Shown: positions 25,025 through 36,800 of the stretch, piece after piece | Numbering within the stretch: position 1 is the first letter of the stretch | Layout: the number at the start of each line of letters is the position of its first letter | DNA from: Plantago major | Lineage: Eukaryota; Streptophyta; Magnoliopsida; Lamiales; Plantaginaceae | Assembly (NCBI GenBank): GCA_026545765.1 | Contig: CM048844.1 | Span: 22,762,237-22,826,236 of the forward strand | Reading direction: 5' to 3' | Length of the DNA: 64,000 bases | Position numbers and translations under genes: made by a program | Notes under the pieces: generated by a model | Seen by the model: only the letters and a program-made list of their open reading frames with translations | Databases searched by the model: none | What the model was told of the DNA's origin: nothing

Positions 25025-25955
25025 AATTATATATGGTCCCCTGCAATTGACCCCGAAACAGATTAGTCCCCGATTTGAAACAATTACACATTCCTCCCTT
25101 CCGTTGACCAGATCATCCACATCATGTCTCTCTCTCCAGGTGGATATTTCAAAAGATGATTAATAAGTAAAAGGTAAAATAAATTAAAATTCAAAACTTT
25201 AATAAAGAAAAAGATGAAGAAAAAAAAGAATAGATAAACTAGCAAGGAAACCCTTCTCTTCACCTTCCTCCCTTCTCCTCTTCTTCTTCCTTTCTTCTTC
25301 CGGTGTAGACAACTCTGGCGGAGATGTCTCCGCCAAAAGGAGCTATAGACAGCTCCGATCGAAGCTGATTTACAGCTCCGACTAGAGCTAATTTACATCT
25401 CCATTTTTTGGAGCTGTAAACAGCTTCGTCGAATCTATACAGACATCTCCGATCATAGCTGATTTACAACTCCGCCGGAGCTGTCTCAACTCCGACTGGA
25501 GCTGATTTACAGCTCCGGCACCTCCGGTGGTGGAGCTATTCATCTTCGATGTCCCGTCTTAGTCCGATCTGGTTTTTGGGACTTGTTTGAAGTTTTTAAA
25601 AACTCAATGGGTGTCAAATTGAGAATTTGATTTCATACAGGGATTTGAATTGCAATTCTCCAATACTTTGAAATACAAAGAAAAAGAAAAACAAAAGAAA
25701 ACAGAATTGGAGAATAAAAGAAATTGTAAAATAAAAAAATTCAATGGCATTTTGGTTAATATCTCTAAGTTTCCCCTCCACATCAGCAAAAAACATCTCC
25801 ATGTCAGCAGTCCCTTTGACTTTTGGACCCATCCGTAATTAGAAAAAAAAAACGTAGGTCATTTTTTGGACGAAAATGTAATTCTTTCAAATCGAGGGTT
25901 GAATCTGTAATTGGACCAAATTTAAGGGGTACCAAAAGAAATTAATCCATTATTC
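25025..25955. mobile_element. Putative Mutator-like element with degenerate inverted ends
   Basis: The left end (TATGGTCCCCTGCAATTGACC, then CCCCGATTTGAAACAATTACA) and the reverse complement of the right end (TTGGTACCCCTTAAATTTGG, then CCCTCGATTTGAAAGAATTACA) align imperfectly over about 60 bp. Between them is a purine-rich segment, a pyrimidine-rich CCTTCTCCTCTTCTTC run and an array of AGCTCCG words (listed separately). No transposase frame was seen. The exact ends are uncertain. Confidence 0.5.
25318..25548. repeat. Degenerate GAGCTG/AGCTCC short repeat cluster
   Basis: Variants of AGCTGATTTACAGCTCCGAC recur about five times, many forming GGAGCTGTAAACAGCTTC-like palindromes. The block is GC-richer than its surroundings and could fold into several alternative hairpins. 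It lies inside the putative element at 25025-25955. Confidence 0.7.
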
Positions 25956-27107
25956 TTTTATAATATAATCCCTAGTTTTCGTTTTTATAGTAGTTTGACA
26001 CTTTAGTTTTGTACGTTTTTTAAGAGGAGATGAATAAAGTGATAAGTAAATGTAATAGATAATTATCAAAATTAAGAGATAGAATAGATAGTTATAGTAA
26101 TTAAAAATAATTAAAAAACTAATTGAAATAAATTATATGACAACAAATAGTCCCATAGCTTTGTAAGTTTTTCCAAATGCTCATCACGTTTGTGGATTTG
26201 ATTAGTAACCAACTATTATTAAGTAATTTTTTTTTTTAAAAGGAAAATGAGGAAGGAAAATAAAGTTACAAAACCTCTAACCACCATTTTTTGTATAGTA
26301 ATAACTACCTGGGTGATTTTAATTAGGATATAGATATTTTTCCAATATTCCAACATGGTCAAGTGCTCCTAGCCATGGCCACAAGGCCCACACCGAGGAG
26401 CTTGCTCTTCCTGTTACGTTTTTCTAAAGAAAATTTGAAGGGTCAATCCACCCCGGTTGGGTTGATCCGCATATTTTGGTAAATTGACCGAGTTGTGTTT
26501 GAGTTAGGTGTTAACGTACATTTTTAAAGTTGACTCAGTCTGAATTCCTAAATAAGATAGGCGACCAATTGGATCATTTAGACGCCAAACACAATTAGTT
26601 TACAGATTATTACGTGTAAAACGAGAAACTTACCTTAAAAAAATCTAATAACTTATCACATTAATTAGATTATAAACCACTTGCTAGATGTTCACTAGAG
26701 ATAAATTTCGAAAATAAATTTATGGAATATGATAATTCATCAATACTTAAAGTTAGACGTAATCGAATCCAGAAAGAAGAAAGTGAAGGAGAAAAGGTGA
26801 GTGGGATTACAAGGAAATGAGTTAGTTGAAGCTCATAAAAGCTCACAATGGCATGCAGCCTGTAACACAGCATGTGTGATAATTGTCTCAATTTCTTCTG
26901 CCAACTACCAAATCGACACACAGACATATTTATTTATTTAAGAGCCCATTTTAATACTAGAAGACTGACTGACTTGCTCGCTCGCTATTTTTATAAGGTT
27001 TATTCAAACAACATTCCCTGCAAACCCAAGGTTACCTACATACAACTCTTCAATTCAATTGAACTTTTCAACTCCACACTGTGAAACAAAGAAAGAAAGA
27101 AATAAGA
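25956..27107. other. Intergenic, promoter side of the second MLO gene
   Basis: AT-rich, no gene recognised. The final 200 bp should hold the promoter and leader. ACTGACTGACTTGCTCGCTCGC at 26962-26983 is a simple-repeat-like tract. Confidence 0.4.
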
Positions 27108-30100
27108 ATGGAAGAAGGAAAATCACTGGCCGAAACACCCACCTGGGCTGTGGCTACTGTCGTCTCTCTCTTGGTCGCCATTGGCTTCTTACTCCATGCT
27201 GGCCTCACTAAGTCTGCAAAGGTCACTCCTTTTTTACTCCCTCTTTTTTTCTTCTTCTTTTTTATGTGTACTTTTCATTATTTTTATCTGATTCTGTGTT
27301 ATTTCGACAACATTGGTACTTGTTGAGATCTTTGGAAATATATTATTGACATGGCTTATGCAAGAATCTCATTTTCTGTCTGTTCTATGACCAAATGATT
27401 TGATGAACCCATACTTATTATGGGTTTAATTGAGCACGGCCCCCTCATTTGGGCAACAATCTTCTAATTTATCGTCTTGATGTGATCTATTGTTGTTTCT
27501 CTCTTTAAAAATAGCTTCTTTGATTTTATTTAAGGGCTTCATTCATTTGGTTTGATGGGAAAATGAGGGAAAAGAGAAAAATATTGGATAAAATATTATT
27601 TTCCATTTGGTAGTTAGATATCCTGGAAAATTTATTAAAATCTTCCCTACTTTTTTTATTTTCCCTCACTTTCCCTCAACCGAAGCGTAAAAGGTACTTG
27701 AATTGAACCCATGAATGAGGTGTGAGTTATAGTAGTACCTTTTTAAACTTAGGAGTTTACGTCTATTCATAATACTCAATAGTACTAATTACATACTAAT
27801 TAAGGAGTTGCATTAATGAGGTAATCTCTATTTTGCAAGTTGTGTATTTTGGGAAGTATGAAAGCACATGAGCTAAATTTCTTTGTTTAGCTTTACTACA
27901 AGAAAGCATGAGTTATTTCAATATTTGCTGTTTGCACTATAACAGGAGGTAAATCAGTTCCATTTCCTAAGAAGTTCGAAAACAATTTTCCGTGAGAATT
28001 TAGCACTTAATTTCGCAGAGTTTAAAAGACTTTGTGGAGGTTTTGTACAGTATTGAGTTTTTCTTACTTTCCTTGTAATAAGTTTCTGAGAAAAGTTACT
28101 TATAACCTAGATGCCTAAACATTAGGAGTTCTAGCAGTTCTACTGGAAATGTTTGATATAGGACACGGAGTCTTCAATTTTCATTATACTCATTGTATGA
28201 GCTATTGTCTGTATGACAGTGGTTGGACAGAACTAAAAGGAAAAATCTTCTTGCTGCACTGGACAAAATCAAGGAGGGTAAGAAATGAAGGGCTGTCACA
28301 TTCATAGGATAGTGTTGAAATATTCTTAGTTTTTCTATCTCTATTGTTGGTTCACCGATCAATTATTACAAGTATCTTCCCATTTGGTATGAATCAGAGT
28401 TGATGGTATTTGGTGTACTTTCATTGCTGATGGGCCATTGGATCAAGTATGTTGCTGAAATTTGTGTGAAGTCGTCTGCAATGAGCAGCCGGTTCTATCC
28501 ATGTGTACCTCCCGATGATCCCAGGCTCCGAACATTTGGTAACTTCGCTGATATTTCAATAACTCAATCAAATGTCTCAATTCCACGAGGGCTGTTGGAA
28601 AGGCATCGTGAATTTTGTCCTAAGGTGCCCAGCATGTTAAGCTGTTGTCGAAAATTAAAATGGTATATTATTTGAAATGTAAATTTAATATCTCAAAAAT
28701 TTGTTACAGGGTCACCAATCGTTTGTCTCACACGAGAGCCTTGAGCAGTTACATCGTTTCTTATTCGTCTTGGGTGTAACACATGTCTCCTACAGCGTTT
28801 TAGCCATTGTACTAGCCATGGTTAAGGTCAAATAATGCTACACTTCAAAAGCAATGATCATGTGATCTGGACTACTATTGCTTCAGAAGTGACACTAAAA
28901 GTTACTGTCACGTGCAGATCTATAGCTGGAGAACATGGGAGAACGATGCCAAGACAATGGCTTTCCGGGGGTTGTTGACTGCAGAAACTTCAACTGGTGA
29001 TTGGTGAATCTCCTAATATACCCCCTCCCCGATTTTTTAGTTCATTGTGATAAACAATCAGGCTAGTTTTTTCTTTTTTGCATCTTTTTCATTTTTGTTT
29101 TTATTTCTCGATATAGATTCTGAAGCTGGTGCACCGACTGCTGTACCATTAAGAAGGCTATTAAGATTCATGGTTCATCATGTTTCTCACCCATGGAGTC
29201 GGCACAAAGTTCTCGTTTGGCTGGTATACAACCATAGAATTGTAGAACAATGTTCATGTAATCCATTTCTGTGTTTGGTCTTATATATATCCCGTGGAAT
29301 TGTTGGATATAGTTAAAGTTTGATCTGTTTTTCAGCTTTGTTTCAGCCGCCAGTTCTGGAGTTCAATTAACCATGCGGATTACATGGCTTTACGACTTGG
29401 TTTCATTACTGTAAGTTATGTTCTTTACTTGTAAGTTTCATATATCCTCAACTGCAAGCAATTTATTTAAATGGGTCAAACTTGAAACTACCTAAAAAAC
29501 AAACTCTATCTTTGTTCCAATGCATGATGCAGACTCATCAACTACCTTTCACATATGATTTTCACAATTACATGATTCGGAGTATGGAGGAAGAGTTTCG
29601 AGATATCGTTGGCATTAGGTACCCACACTTCATTTAAGTTTCTAATTATGCTTGCCTGTCCACTAGCATTATCATATGTACTGAATGAAAGTGTAGTCTG
29701 AGCAGTCTCCTTTCTTTTGCAGTATCCCGCTTTGGATTTTCGCTATATGTTGGATTATTCTAGGATTTCATGGTTAACTGAAACACCTCGTTTTTCCCCA
29801 GTGAAATATTCTTACTTTAAATAGTTGCAAATGTTTTCTTGCATCAATTGCCCTAATGGTAATTCTGTGGCAACAGGAACAAATATATATTTCTGGCTGT
29901 CGTTCCTTCCTGTCATTGTAAGTGATTAAAGTTTATATTATATACCATTTCTATCTTTACTTCAAGTACAAGGCCTAATTTTTTTCCTTGTCACGTTATA
30001 AATTGTGGCATGAAGTTGATCTTCCTAGTTGGAACAAAACTGCATCATGTAGTTGTAAAGCTGGCTGTGGAAATCATGGAATCAAGCCAATGGACAGGAC

Positions 30101-31085
30101 TTCATCAGTTCAAACTGAGGGATGAGCTGTTCTGGTTTGGGAGTCCCAGGCTTCTTCTACGACTGATACAATTCATATCCTTTCAGGTAAACACAATTTA
30201 CACAAAAGAAAAAAGAAAAAACAACTCAGTTTGATGTGTAGAGAGTAAGAATAAGTTTATAAACTTTTCCTCTCTGATGCTGTTGTCATGTTGCAGAATG
30301 CATTTGAAATGGCCATGTATGTTTGGTCACTGGTAAGAATTTCCCGATCTAACCAACTTTTTAGGGCATGTCAAAATTGTACATGTTCGTTGCAGTTAGT
30401 TCATATTAAAACTTGTCTGAAGCTTCTTTCTTTTCTTTTCCAGTGGGAGATTGAGGATCCATCATGCTTCACCAAGGATCGTAGGTTCATTGTAATTCGG
30501 TTGACATCTGGGTAGACAATTTCTTCTAAAAATGTGTATTCCTACGGACAGATAAATTTCTCCCACTGCTGGATTTTGAGTTGGCCTTTCTTAATCTTTA
30601 CAGAATTGTATCCCAGTTTTGGTGTAGCTTCATCACTTTTCCACTCTATGTGATAGTAACTCAGGTAAAGCACTGGCAAGCAGCTTTCTTAACTTTCTTT
30701 TCCAGCTCTGAACGCTCTTAAGAGTATTTTTTTAAATGGGCAGATGGGTTCTAAATTTAAGAAAACAATAGTTTCTGAAAATGTGAGATCATCGCTTCAT
30801 GGATGGAGAAAGAAGGTGAAGGCTAGACATGGTGGACCGGCTTCTCCCCTGCTGCCAAATATTGCATCCGTCGATTCTATGGTGGAGTTAGAGGAGCAAT
30901 CAATCTCTAACACGACTACTATCCAAGAACCATCATCTTTATCTCAAAGTTATGCCACGTCAGATGAAAATGGCCGGAGACATAATCAAGACACTGATAC
31001 AGCCCAAGGCGAAGTACAGCTCCGTGATCTTCTGAATTGGCCGCGAGAATCACATCATGAGGAAATCGAGACACAAGATGAATGA
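27108..31085 (+). CDS. MLO: MLO family protein (clade I-like), intact copy
   Basis: Fifteen exons (27108-27221, 28220-28277, 28398-28624, 28710-28826, 28918-28996, 29117-29223, 29336-29410, 29533-29618, 29723-29772, 29877-29917, 30016-30186, 30297-30332, 30444-30511, 30604-30664, 30744-31085) join in frame to 543 aa. MLO landmarks: [143 protein letters not shown], then the calmodulin-binding tail [22 protein letters not shown] and the LEQL.RFLFVLG.TH block resemble the Arabidopsis MLO4/11/14 group. Exon sizes and phases match the other MLO gene here, supporting both models. The segment from exon 3 onward is duplicated at 43472-45943. Confidence 0.93.
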
Positions 31086-32067
31086 CAGGTATATATAGGA
31101 TTGGTCTCTAAATTTAACTGGAACAGAATGTAGGGTGTGTAGTGTGTTGGCAAATTCATGTGCAAGGCACTTTTATGGTTTTAGGACTTGAGCATTCGAT
31201 GCCTTAATTTTGCTGGCTAATTGGTGCTTTCGATGTATTTAAATCAGATTTCTCATCAACAAATTGCTCATTCAGAGCCAACACAAGCACTGAAAACCAT
31301 CCTAAACATCATGGCGTAAAAAATTCGCAAATAGGTATAAATCAGGTGGTGTGCCAAACACTTGGATGAGAGATATATAACCATGTTCAAAAACATTACT
31401 ACGACTTTTACAATAATCTCACTTCCTAGAGGAGTATTTGTGCATTCTCATATCGTTATACCCTTCTTTCTTTATCACTTACCAGACAAACTAACTCATT
31501 GAATCCTTTAATGCATGTCCTCATTCGTCAAACGAGCTCACCGTTAAATTATTTTAAATGTAAATGATTGTGGACTTCATAACTCAAACCACTTGCCCGA
31601 TTCAACTTGACCACACAAATTTCATACGATTAACATAACATTTCTAACACCTCAACGTGAGATGGGGGCATCACAACCACAATGCAACCTCGGTCAAAGC
31701 TAACGGGAACAAGAACATACTTGATGCATGCGTAGAACATCATTCATGTTGGGTGGGTGGGACCTGTGACGTTTGTGAGATAGTCTCATGGTGGTCGATG
31801 GATACCCTAACATCTCAAATGTTGTACTTTCCACTTGATTTCCATAATACTCACAACCAACAGCCAACACCGTACTCGTCTAAAAGTATCCCGTGAATAT
31901 TAAAGGGACTTTATTACGAAGAACATAAGTTTAATATGTTTTCATTACTTTTTTACCTGTGGGACTACATTGTTTCTGAGTGGTAGGTGCGGGTATAATA
32001 AACCTTAGTTTTGATGGCTACATCCCTAAAATAATTGATGATGATAAGATAAGAGAGCTTTAAAAAA
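31086..32067. other. Intergenic after the second MLO gene (duplicated)
   Basis: Holds the MLO 3' UTR and noncoding DNA. The 79-codon frame at 31657-31896 is conserved in the second copy (46544-46783), but it only reflects the recent duplication and has no family resemblance, so I do not call it a gene. Confidence 0.45.
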
Positions 32068-33408
32068 TAAAGAGAAATTTTTTCTTTACTCACAAACCTT
32101 TAGAGTGAATTTGAAGTTACACGCAAACTTTTTTTTTTTTTTTTTACCATTCGACACCTAAACCTTGGTCAACGTGTCAAGTCAACACACACGTCTGGAC
32201 GGTGTTAGTTTTGGCCGTCAGTTGGCGTGTAATTCACGCGCCGAGTAAGGGCAAAAGGGTCATTTTGCTACTGGGAACCTATCTCCCTCCTTTTTCTTGT
32301 CGATTTCCCCCCCAAAACAGCTCCCCCCCCTTAAAAATCAGCCCCAATTCTCTAACCATAAACCCTAAAACATCCCTTTAATATTTCCAACAAGTTTTGG
32401 CCGTGTTCTCTCAATTTGAAAATGTCGGGTGTCGATCCGCGACCAACGATTTGTCGGTGTGGGTTAATTAGTGATCGAATCACATCTTGGACAGACGTTA
32501 ATCCCGACATAAGGTTTGAGAGGTGTCCGAATTTTGGTGTAAGTAGTGTTAATTTTCAGTGGAGTTTGTTAATTTTTAGTTGAGTTGGTCAAATGGCGAA
32601 TGATTTTTGTTTCGTAAAGTGCATTGCTTTATGTTGATATTCCCCTGTTTTTGTTGGTTGACTGAAAGAGGATGTAGACATTAGATCTGGATTGACCCAG
32701 TAATGTGCAGAAGATCTATCCAAATCATCCCAGGTTTGTTGAGAAGGATTAATGAGTATGAGGCAAGAGTTGGTGCTTTGGAGGAAGCGGAAAACAATCA
32801 TCTTCTTGGTATGCTAGCTAAAGAATGTGAGGTTGATGGTGGTGTATCAGAGGAGGTGAAGAATGAGATCGATGAGCTAAGTGCAAGGATTGAGGAGTTG
32901 CTTATTCGAGTTGGATTTAGCTAGTACGTAGGTGATGTAATCAGTATGAAGTAGGCTAAATTAGGTAGTCTTTTTTATGTAATGGGTGATTTAAGTGTGT
33001 CTTAAGTGTTTACTGATGTTGTAATGAATTGCTTTTGTTGAAATGGTGTATCAAGTAAGCATGTTTTTCTTCAAGATTGATGTGTTGGTTTACAATTTTG
33101 TACACTGATATATTTGCAGATTGTTACAGTCGACACATTAACCTTTGCAAATTGTTTCACTCGACACATACACCTTTACAAAGTGTTTAACTCGCTACAT
33201 AAACCTTTCACATAATTTTGATTTTGCCCTTACTAGGCGCGTGAATTACACGCCAACTGACGGCCAAAACTAACACCGTCCAAACGTGTATGTTGACTTG
33301 ACACATTGACCAAGATTTAGGTGTCGAATGGTAAAAAAAAAAAAAATTGTGTATAACTTCAAATTCGCTCCAAAGGTTCATGTGTGATGAAAAATTTTCT
33401 AAAAGTTA
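32068..33408. mobile_element. Fold-back (MULE-like) element carrying a GRF zinc-finger fragment
   Basis: The left arm contains GAATTTGAAGTTACACGCAAA, a poly-T run, ACCATTCGACACCTAAACC, GTCAACGTGTCAAGTCAAC and GGCGTGTAATTCACGCGCC. The right arm (about 33210-33408) carries the same sequence inverted. Arms are roughly 190 bp. Between them sits a gene fragment (32422-32924). Long inverted arms around a captured coding segment is the architecture of Pack-MULE or fold-back elements; ends and target duplication are approximate. The whole element was copied with the segmental duplication (46955-48296). Confidence 0.7.
32422..32924 (+). pseudogene. GRF-type zinc-finger protein fragment
   Basis: The first part (32422-32538) encodes MSGVDPRPT, then CRCGLISDRITSWTD, then NPDIRFERCPNFG, followed by a GTAAGT donor: the C.CG...TSWT..NP..RF..CPN pattern of GRF zinc fingers. 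After an intron-like stretch comes GC.., then WIDPVMCRRSIQIIPGLLRRI and a coiled-coil tail to the stop at 32922. An in-frame TAG (32682-32684) sits between the conserved GC and W, and the frame does not join cleanly at the acceptor, so I call it broken. Plant proteins of this type are small GRF-plus-coiled-coil proteins of unknown role. Confidence 0.6.
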
Positions 33409-33889
33409 AAATCCATATGGCTGTGTGAATTAATGGCTCTACCAATCCGACATGGAAACTTAAAAGCCAGTTATTGCATTGTCCAGTCATCTTCATCACA
33501 GAAAGCAACTGCTGATTAAAAAGACCTCAACTTGTGTTCCATACTGCTCAAAATCAGATTAGAAAAGTCTACATTACGATCTTTGTCTTGTTTTATGGGC
33601 ATATATCCTTTCCAGCACTAATTGACACAGGGATAGTTAATTCTTTCACCTTTTCTAGTTTTTACCCACTTGCTCTCAATGCCAATTTATCAGTTGAATT
33701 CTAAAACCCTGTAAAATTTTAGCCGGCTGTGAAATTCGAAGGAGAAATCAATGAATTATTGCTGTCCTTTTCACTGCCTTCTTGACAATTTCACAATGAA
33801 GTCTTCCTTAACCATTTCTTGGGGTAGTAGCAGCTGTGACTGTGTATTCCACGGTAAACCCAAAGTGGGGATTTTTTCTGGGATTGGAA
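33409..33889. other. Leader and promoter region of mannosidase copy 1
   Basis: Contains the intact 10-bp site GCTCAAAATC (33546-33555) into which the Mutator-like element inserted in unit 2. An upstream ATG at 33751 opens a frame overlapping the mannosidase start out of phase; in copy 2 one base change ends this frame after eight codons. Confidence 0.55.
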
Positions 33890-36800
33890 ATGGAAAAGTT
33901 AGCTCGACCAGTTTTAGCTATACTCTGCATTGCGTATGTGTTTTGTTGGGCTGGGATTTTGGGGGTTGATGGTTATGTGAAGTATAACACTGGGAGTGGA
34001 ATTGTGGATGGGAAACTGAATGTTCACTTGGAAAAGAGAATGTTTGTGAAGATGTATGTTTTTATTATTTGTTGTGTGATGATTGTTGATGGTGCAGGGT
34101 GCATGTGTGGAGAACATTCTGGACTCGGTTGTCGTGGCGTTGCGTCGGGACCCTAATAGAAAGTTCATATTTGCTGAAATGGTATGAGTATGTTGGTTTA
34201 TATAAGTAAACTATCTATTATCAGTCTCAAGAATTATGTTTGGAGCCTGGAGGTGTTCTAACTTCTAAGTTAATGAAATTGTATACCTGTCTTCACGGGT
34301 TCTAATAGTGAAATCGTATGTATATGTAGTCTGTGAAAGTATGAGTACCAGGACTGCTGCTCCTTGGTAATATATTTGAACCATGTTGCAGTAGGTTCTG
34401 AAGTTTTTGAATGATACGATATTGTGATTCATAGCAATGAAGTCGATGCTATTATTGTGATGAACTCGGGCTATTTATAATTCTTCAATTAAATTTATGC
34501 CATTTTAGCATGAAGAGCTGGTGAGTGGGTTATTACAGCCTTCAGTGTGATTAAATATTGACTGAACCGATCAAGAAACCAATTTGCCATTATTTGTGAC
34601 TCGTTTTACAAATTCAGTTCATGTATGCAATTTGGCACATTACATTACATTGACTTGGACTGCATGTTTATAGGATTGTCAAAGTTGTGCTGGCATGTAG
34701 GAAAATGATGTAATTTAGCATATTGGTATTATTATGTTGCTATTTCTGATCTAAAATGCATGATATCCAATAGGCATTTTTCAATCGATGGTGGGAAGAG
34801 CAAAGTACAGACACTCAAGAAGAAGTGAGAAAGCTGGTGGATGCTGGACAGTTAGAATTTGTGTAAGAGAATTTCATGTAATGTAATATGTTTGTAACCG
34901 TGGATGTTCCATTGAAGTTACTCAAATAATGTTTTGTGCAGAAATGGTGGCTGGTGTATGCATGATGAGGCGACCACTCATTATATAGACATGATTGACC
35001 AAACAACTCTGGGCCATCAACTGATAAAAGATCTATTCAATAAGACTCCACGGGCAGGATGGCAGATTGATCTGTTTGGCCACTCTGCTGTTCAAGCTTA
35101 TCTACTTGGCACTGAGGTAAGCATGTTCCCTAATTGGTAATCTGATTGGTGCTTTTGTCTTTTTGTTTCTCGTTCAGTTTGTATTTATTATTTTTTTTCC
35201 ATGGACTATGTAGCTTGGATTTGATTCTGTTCACTTTGCACGGATTGATTATCAAGACAGAGCAATACGCAAGGGAGATAAATCTCTTGAAGTCATATGG
35301 CAGGGTTCCAAGACATTCGGTCCATCTTCTCAGGTTAGTAATGCCAACAGTTGATCCAAGCAAATGTTTTTACAGTCAATCTGCTTCACTTCATCATGTT
35401 TGAGATCTGGGTTCTTGCAGATATTTGCCAATGCATTTCCGAATCACTATAGCCCACCAGAAGGGTTTCATTTTGAAGTGAACGATAACTTTGATCCCGT
35501 CCAGGTTCTCTGACAAAAGGAGCATCCTGAAGTTATGATTTTTACCTTAATTATTTGTGCTTCTGTTAGAAGTTCTCAAATTTCTCAAATGCAGGATGAT
35601 CCGCTCCTTTTTGACGTTAACATAGACATACGAGTTGATGACTTTATCCTTGCTGCAATGGTTCAGGTAAAGACGGGCATTTCTAATCACTGAAAAGATG
35701 TACATTTGGAGATTGCATGGGAGCTCATTTGTTTCATATATGCAGGCAAATGTAACAAAAACTAATCATATCATGTGGACTATGGGAGATGACTTCCAAT
35801 ATCAGTATGCCGAGTCCTGGTTTAAGCAGATGGACAAACTTATTCATTATGTCAACCAGGTACATTTTTTACTTGCATAAGCTTGGATTGTGATGGCTTC
35901 AGCTCTGACCCGATTGGAAAGTGCATGCAATGCTCTTCACTCAGTGCAGCTTCTGTGTTAAAGTTTATTTATCTTCGTTTAAAGGAAAATATGACTATTC
36001 CTGAGATAGTTCCTGAGCAAATGTTCTCAGTCTCTCCTCTCACCCTACTGTCAACATATATTAATTACTGAATTCGTTGAATTATTATTTTTCTGCTGGT
36101 AACTTATCTTTCCAACAGTTCTCATTTGATCATACAAACATTTGGAGCAAGTGTGGTATTAATTTAACGAAAAATTATTAGTTTGTAGTCCTCTATTACA
36201 TTTTGCCAGCCAGCTGTATTTCTGGGGAAATTCAGATATCTTAATTGCAAATGTTATCTATGGCGATATTATTACAATTTATAAGAATATGAACTTGTTT
36301 TCCATTTCAATGAGTCTAAGAAGTCATTTTGAAACAGGATGGTCGTGTTAATGCATTATATTCTACGCCATCCATATATACAGATGCAAAACAAGCTGCC
36401 AATGTGTCTTGGCCTCTGAAAACTGATGACTATTTCCCGTGAGCAGTACACAACTCTTGGTTTAAGTTATTGTACTCTGAATCCTATTGGACCCTTTTTT
36501 CCTTACAGCTTCTTGTTTGTTCATGTCTAAAAGATATGCTGACGGTGCCAATTCTTACTGGACTGGCTTTTTTACAAGTCGCCCGGCTTTGAAAGGATAC
36601 ATACGTTATCTAAGTGGATATTATCTGGTAATCTGATTTGATACTTTTTAGTTTTTACCTTTGTCTGGATGAGTAATCTCTTTCGAAGTGCTACCACTAA
36701 ATATCGTTTTTGAATATGTAGGCTGCTCGTCAACTTGAATTTCTGATGGGGAAGAGATCAAATAACACCAACACTGATGGGTTAGGTGACGCTTTGGGGG

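Noticed and set aside
31657..31896. 79-codon frame also present at 46544-46783
   Set aside because: Its apparent conservation comes from the recent segmental duplication, and there is no domain, splice context or codon signal.
32589..32801. Minus-strand 70-codon frame, repeated at 47477-47689
   Set aside because: It is the shadow of the GRF coiled-coil exon on the other strand.
33751..33969. 72-codon frame overlapping the mannosidase start
   Set aside because: Wrong frame for the mannosidase, and cut to eight codons in copy 2 by one substitution; kept only as a possible uORF.
34030..34031. Link between the 114-bp deletion in copy 1 and the 114-bp tandem repeat at 57528
   Set aside because: The lengths agree but the sequences are unrelated, so I take this as coincidence.
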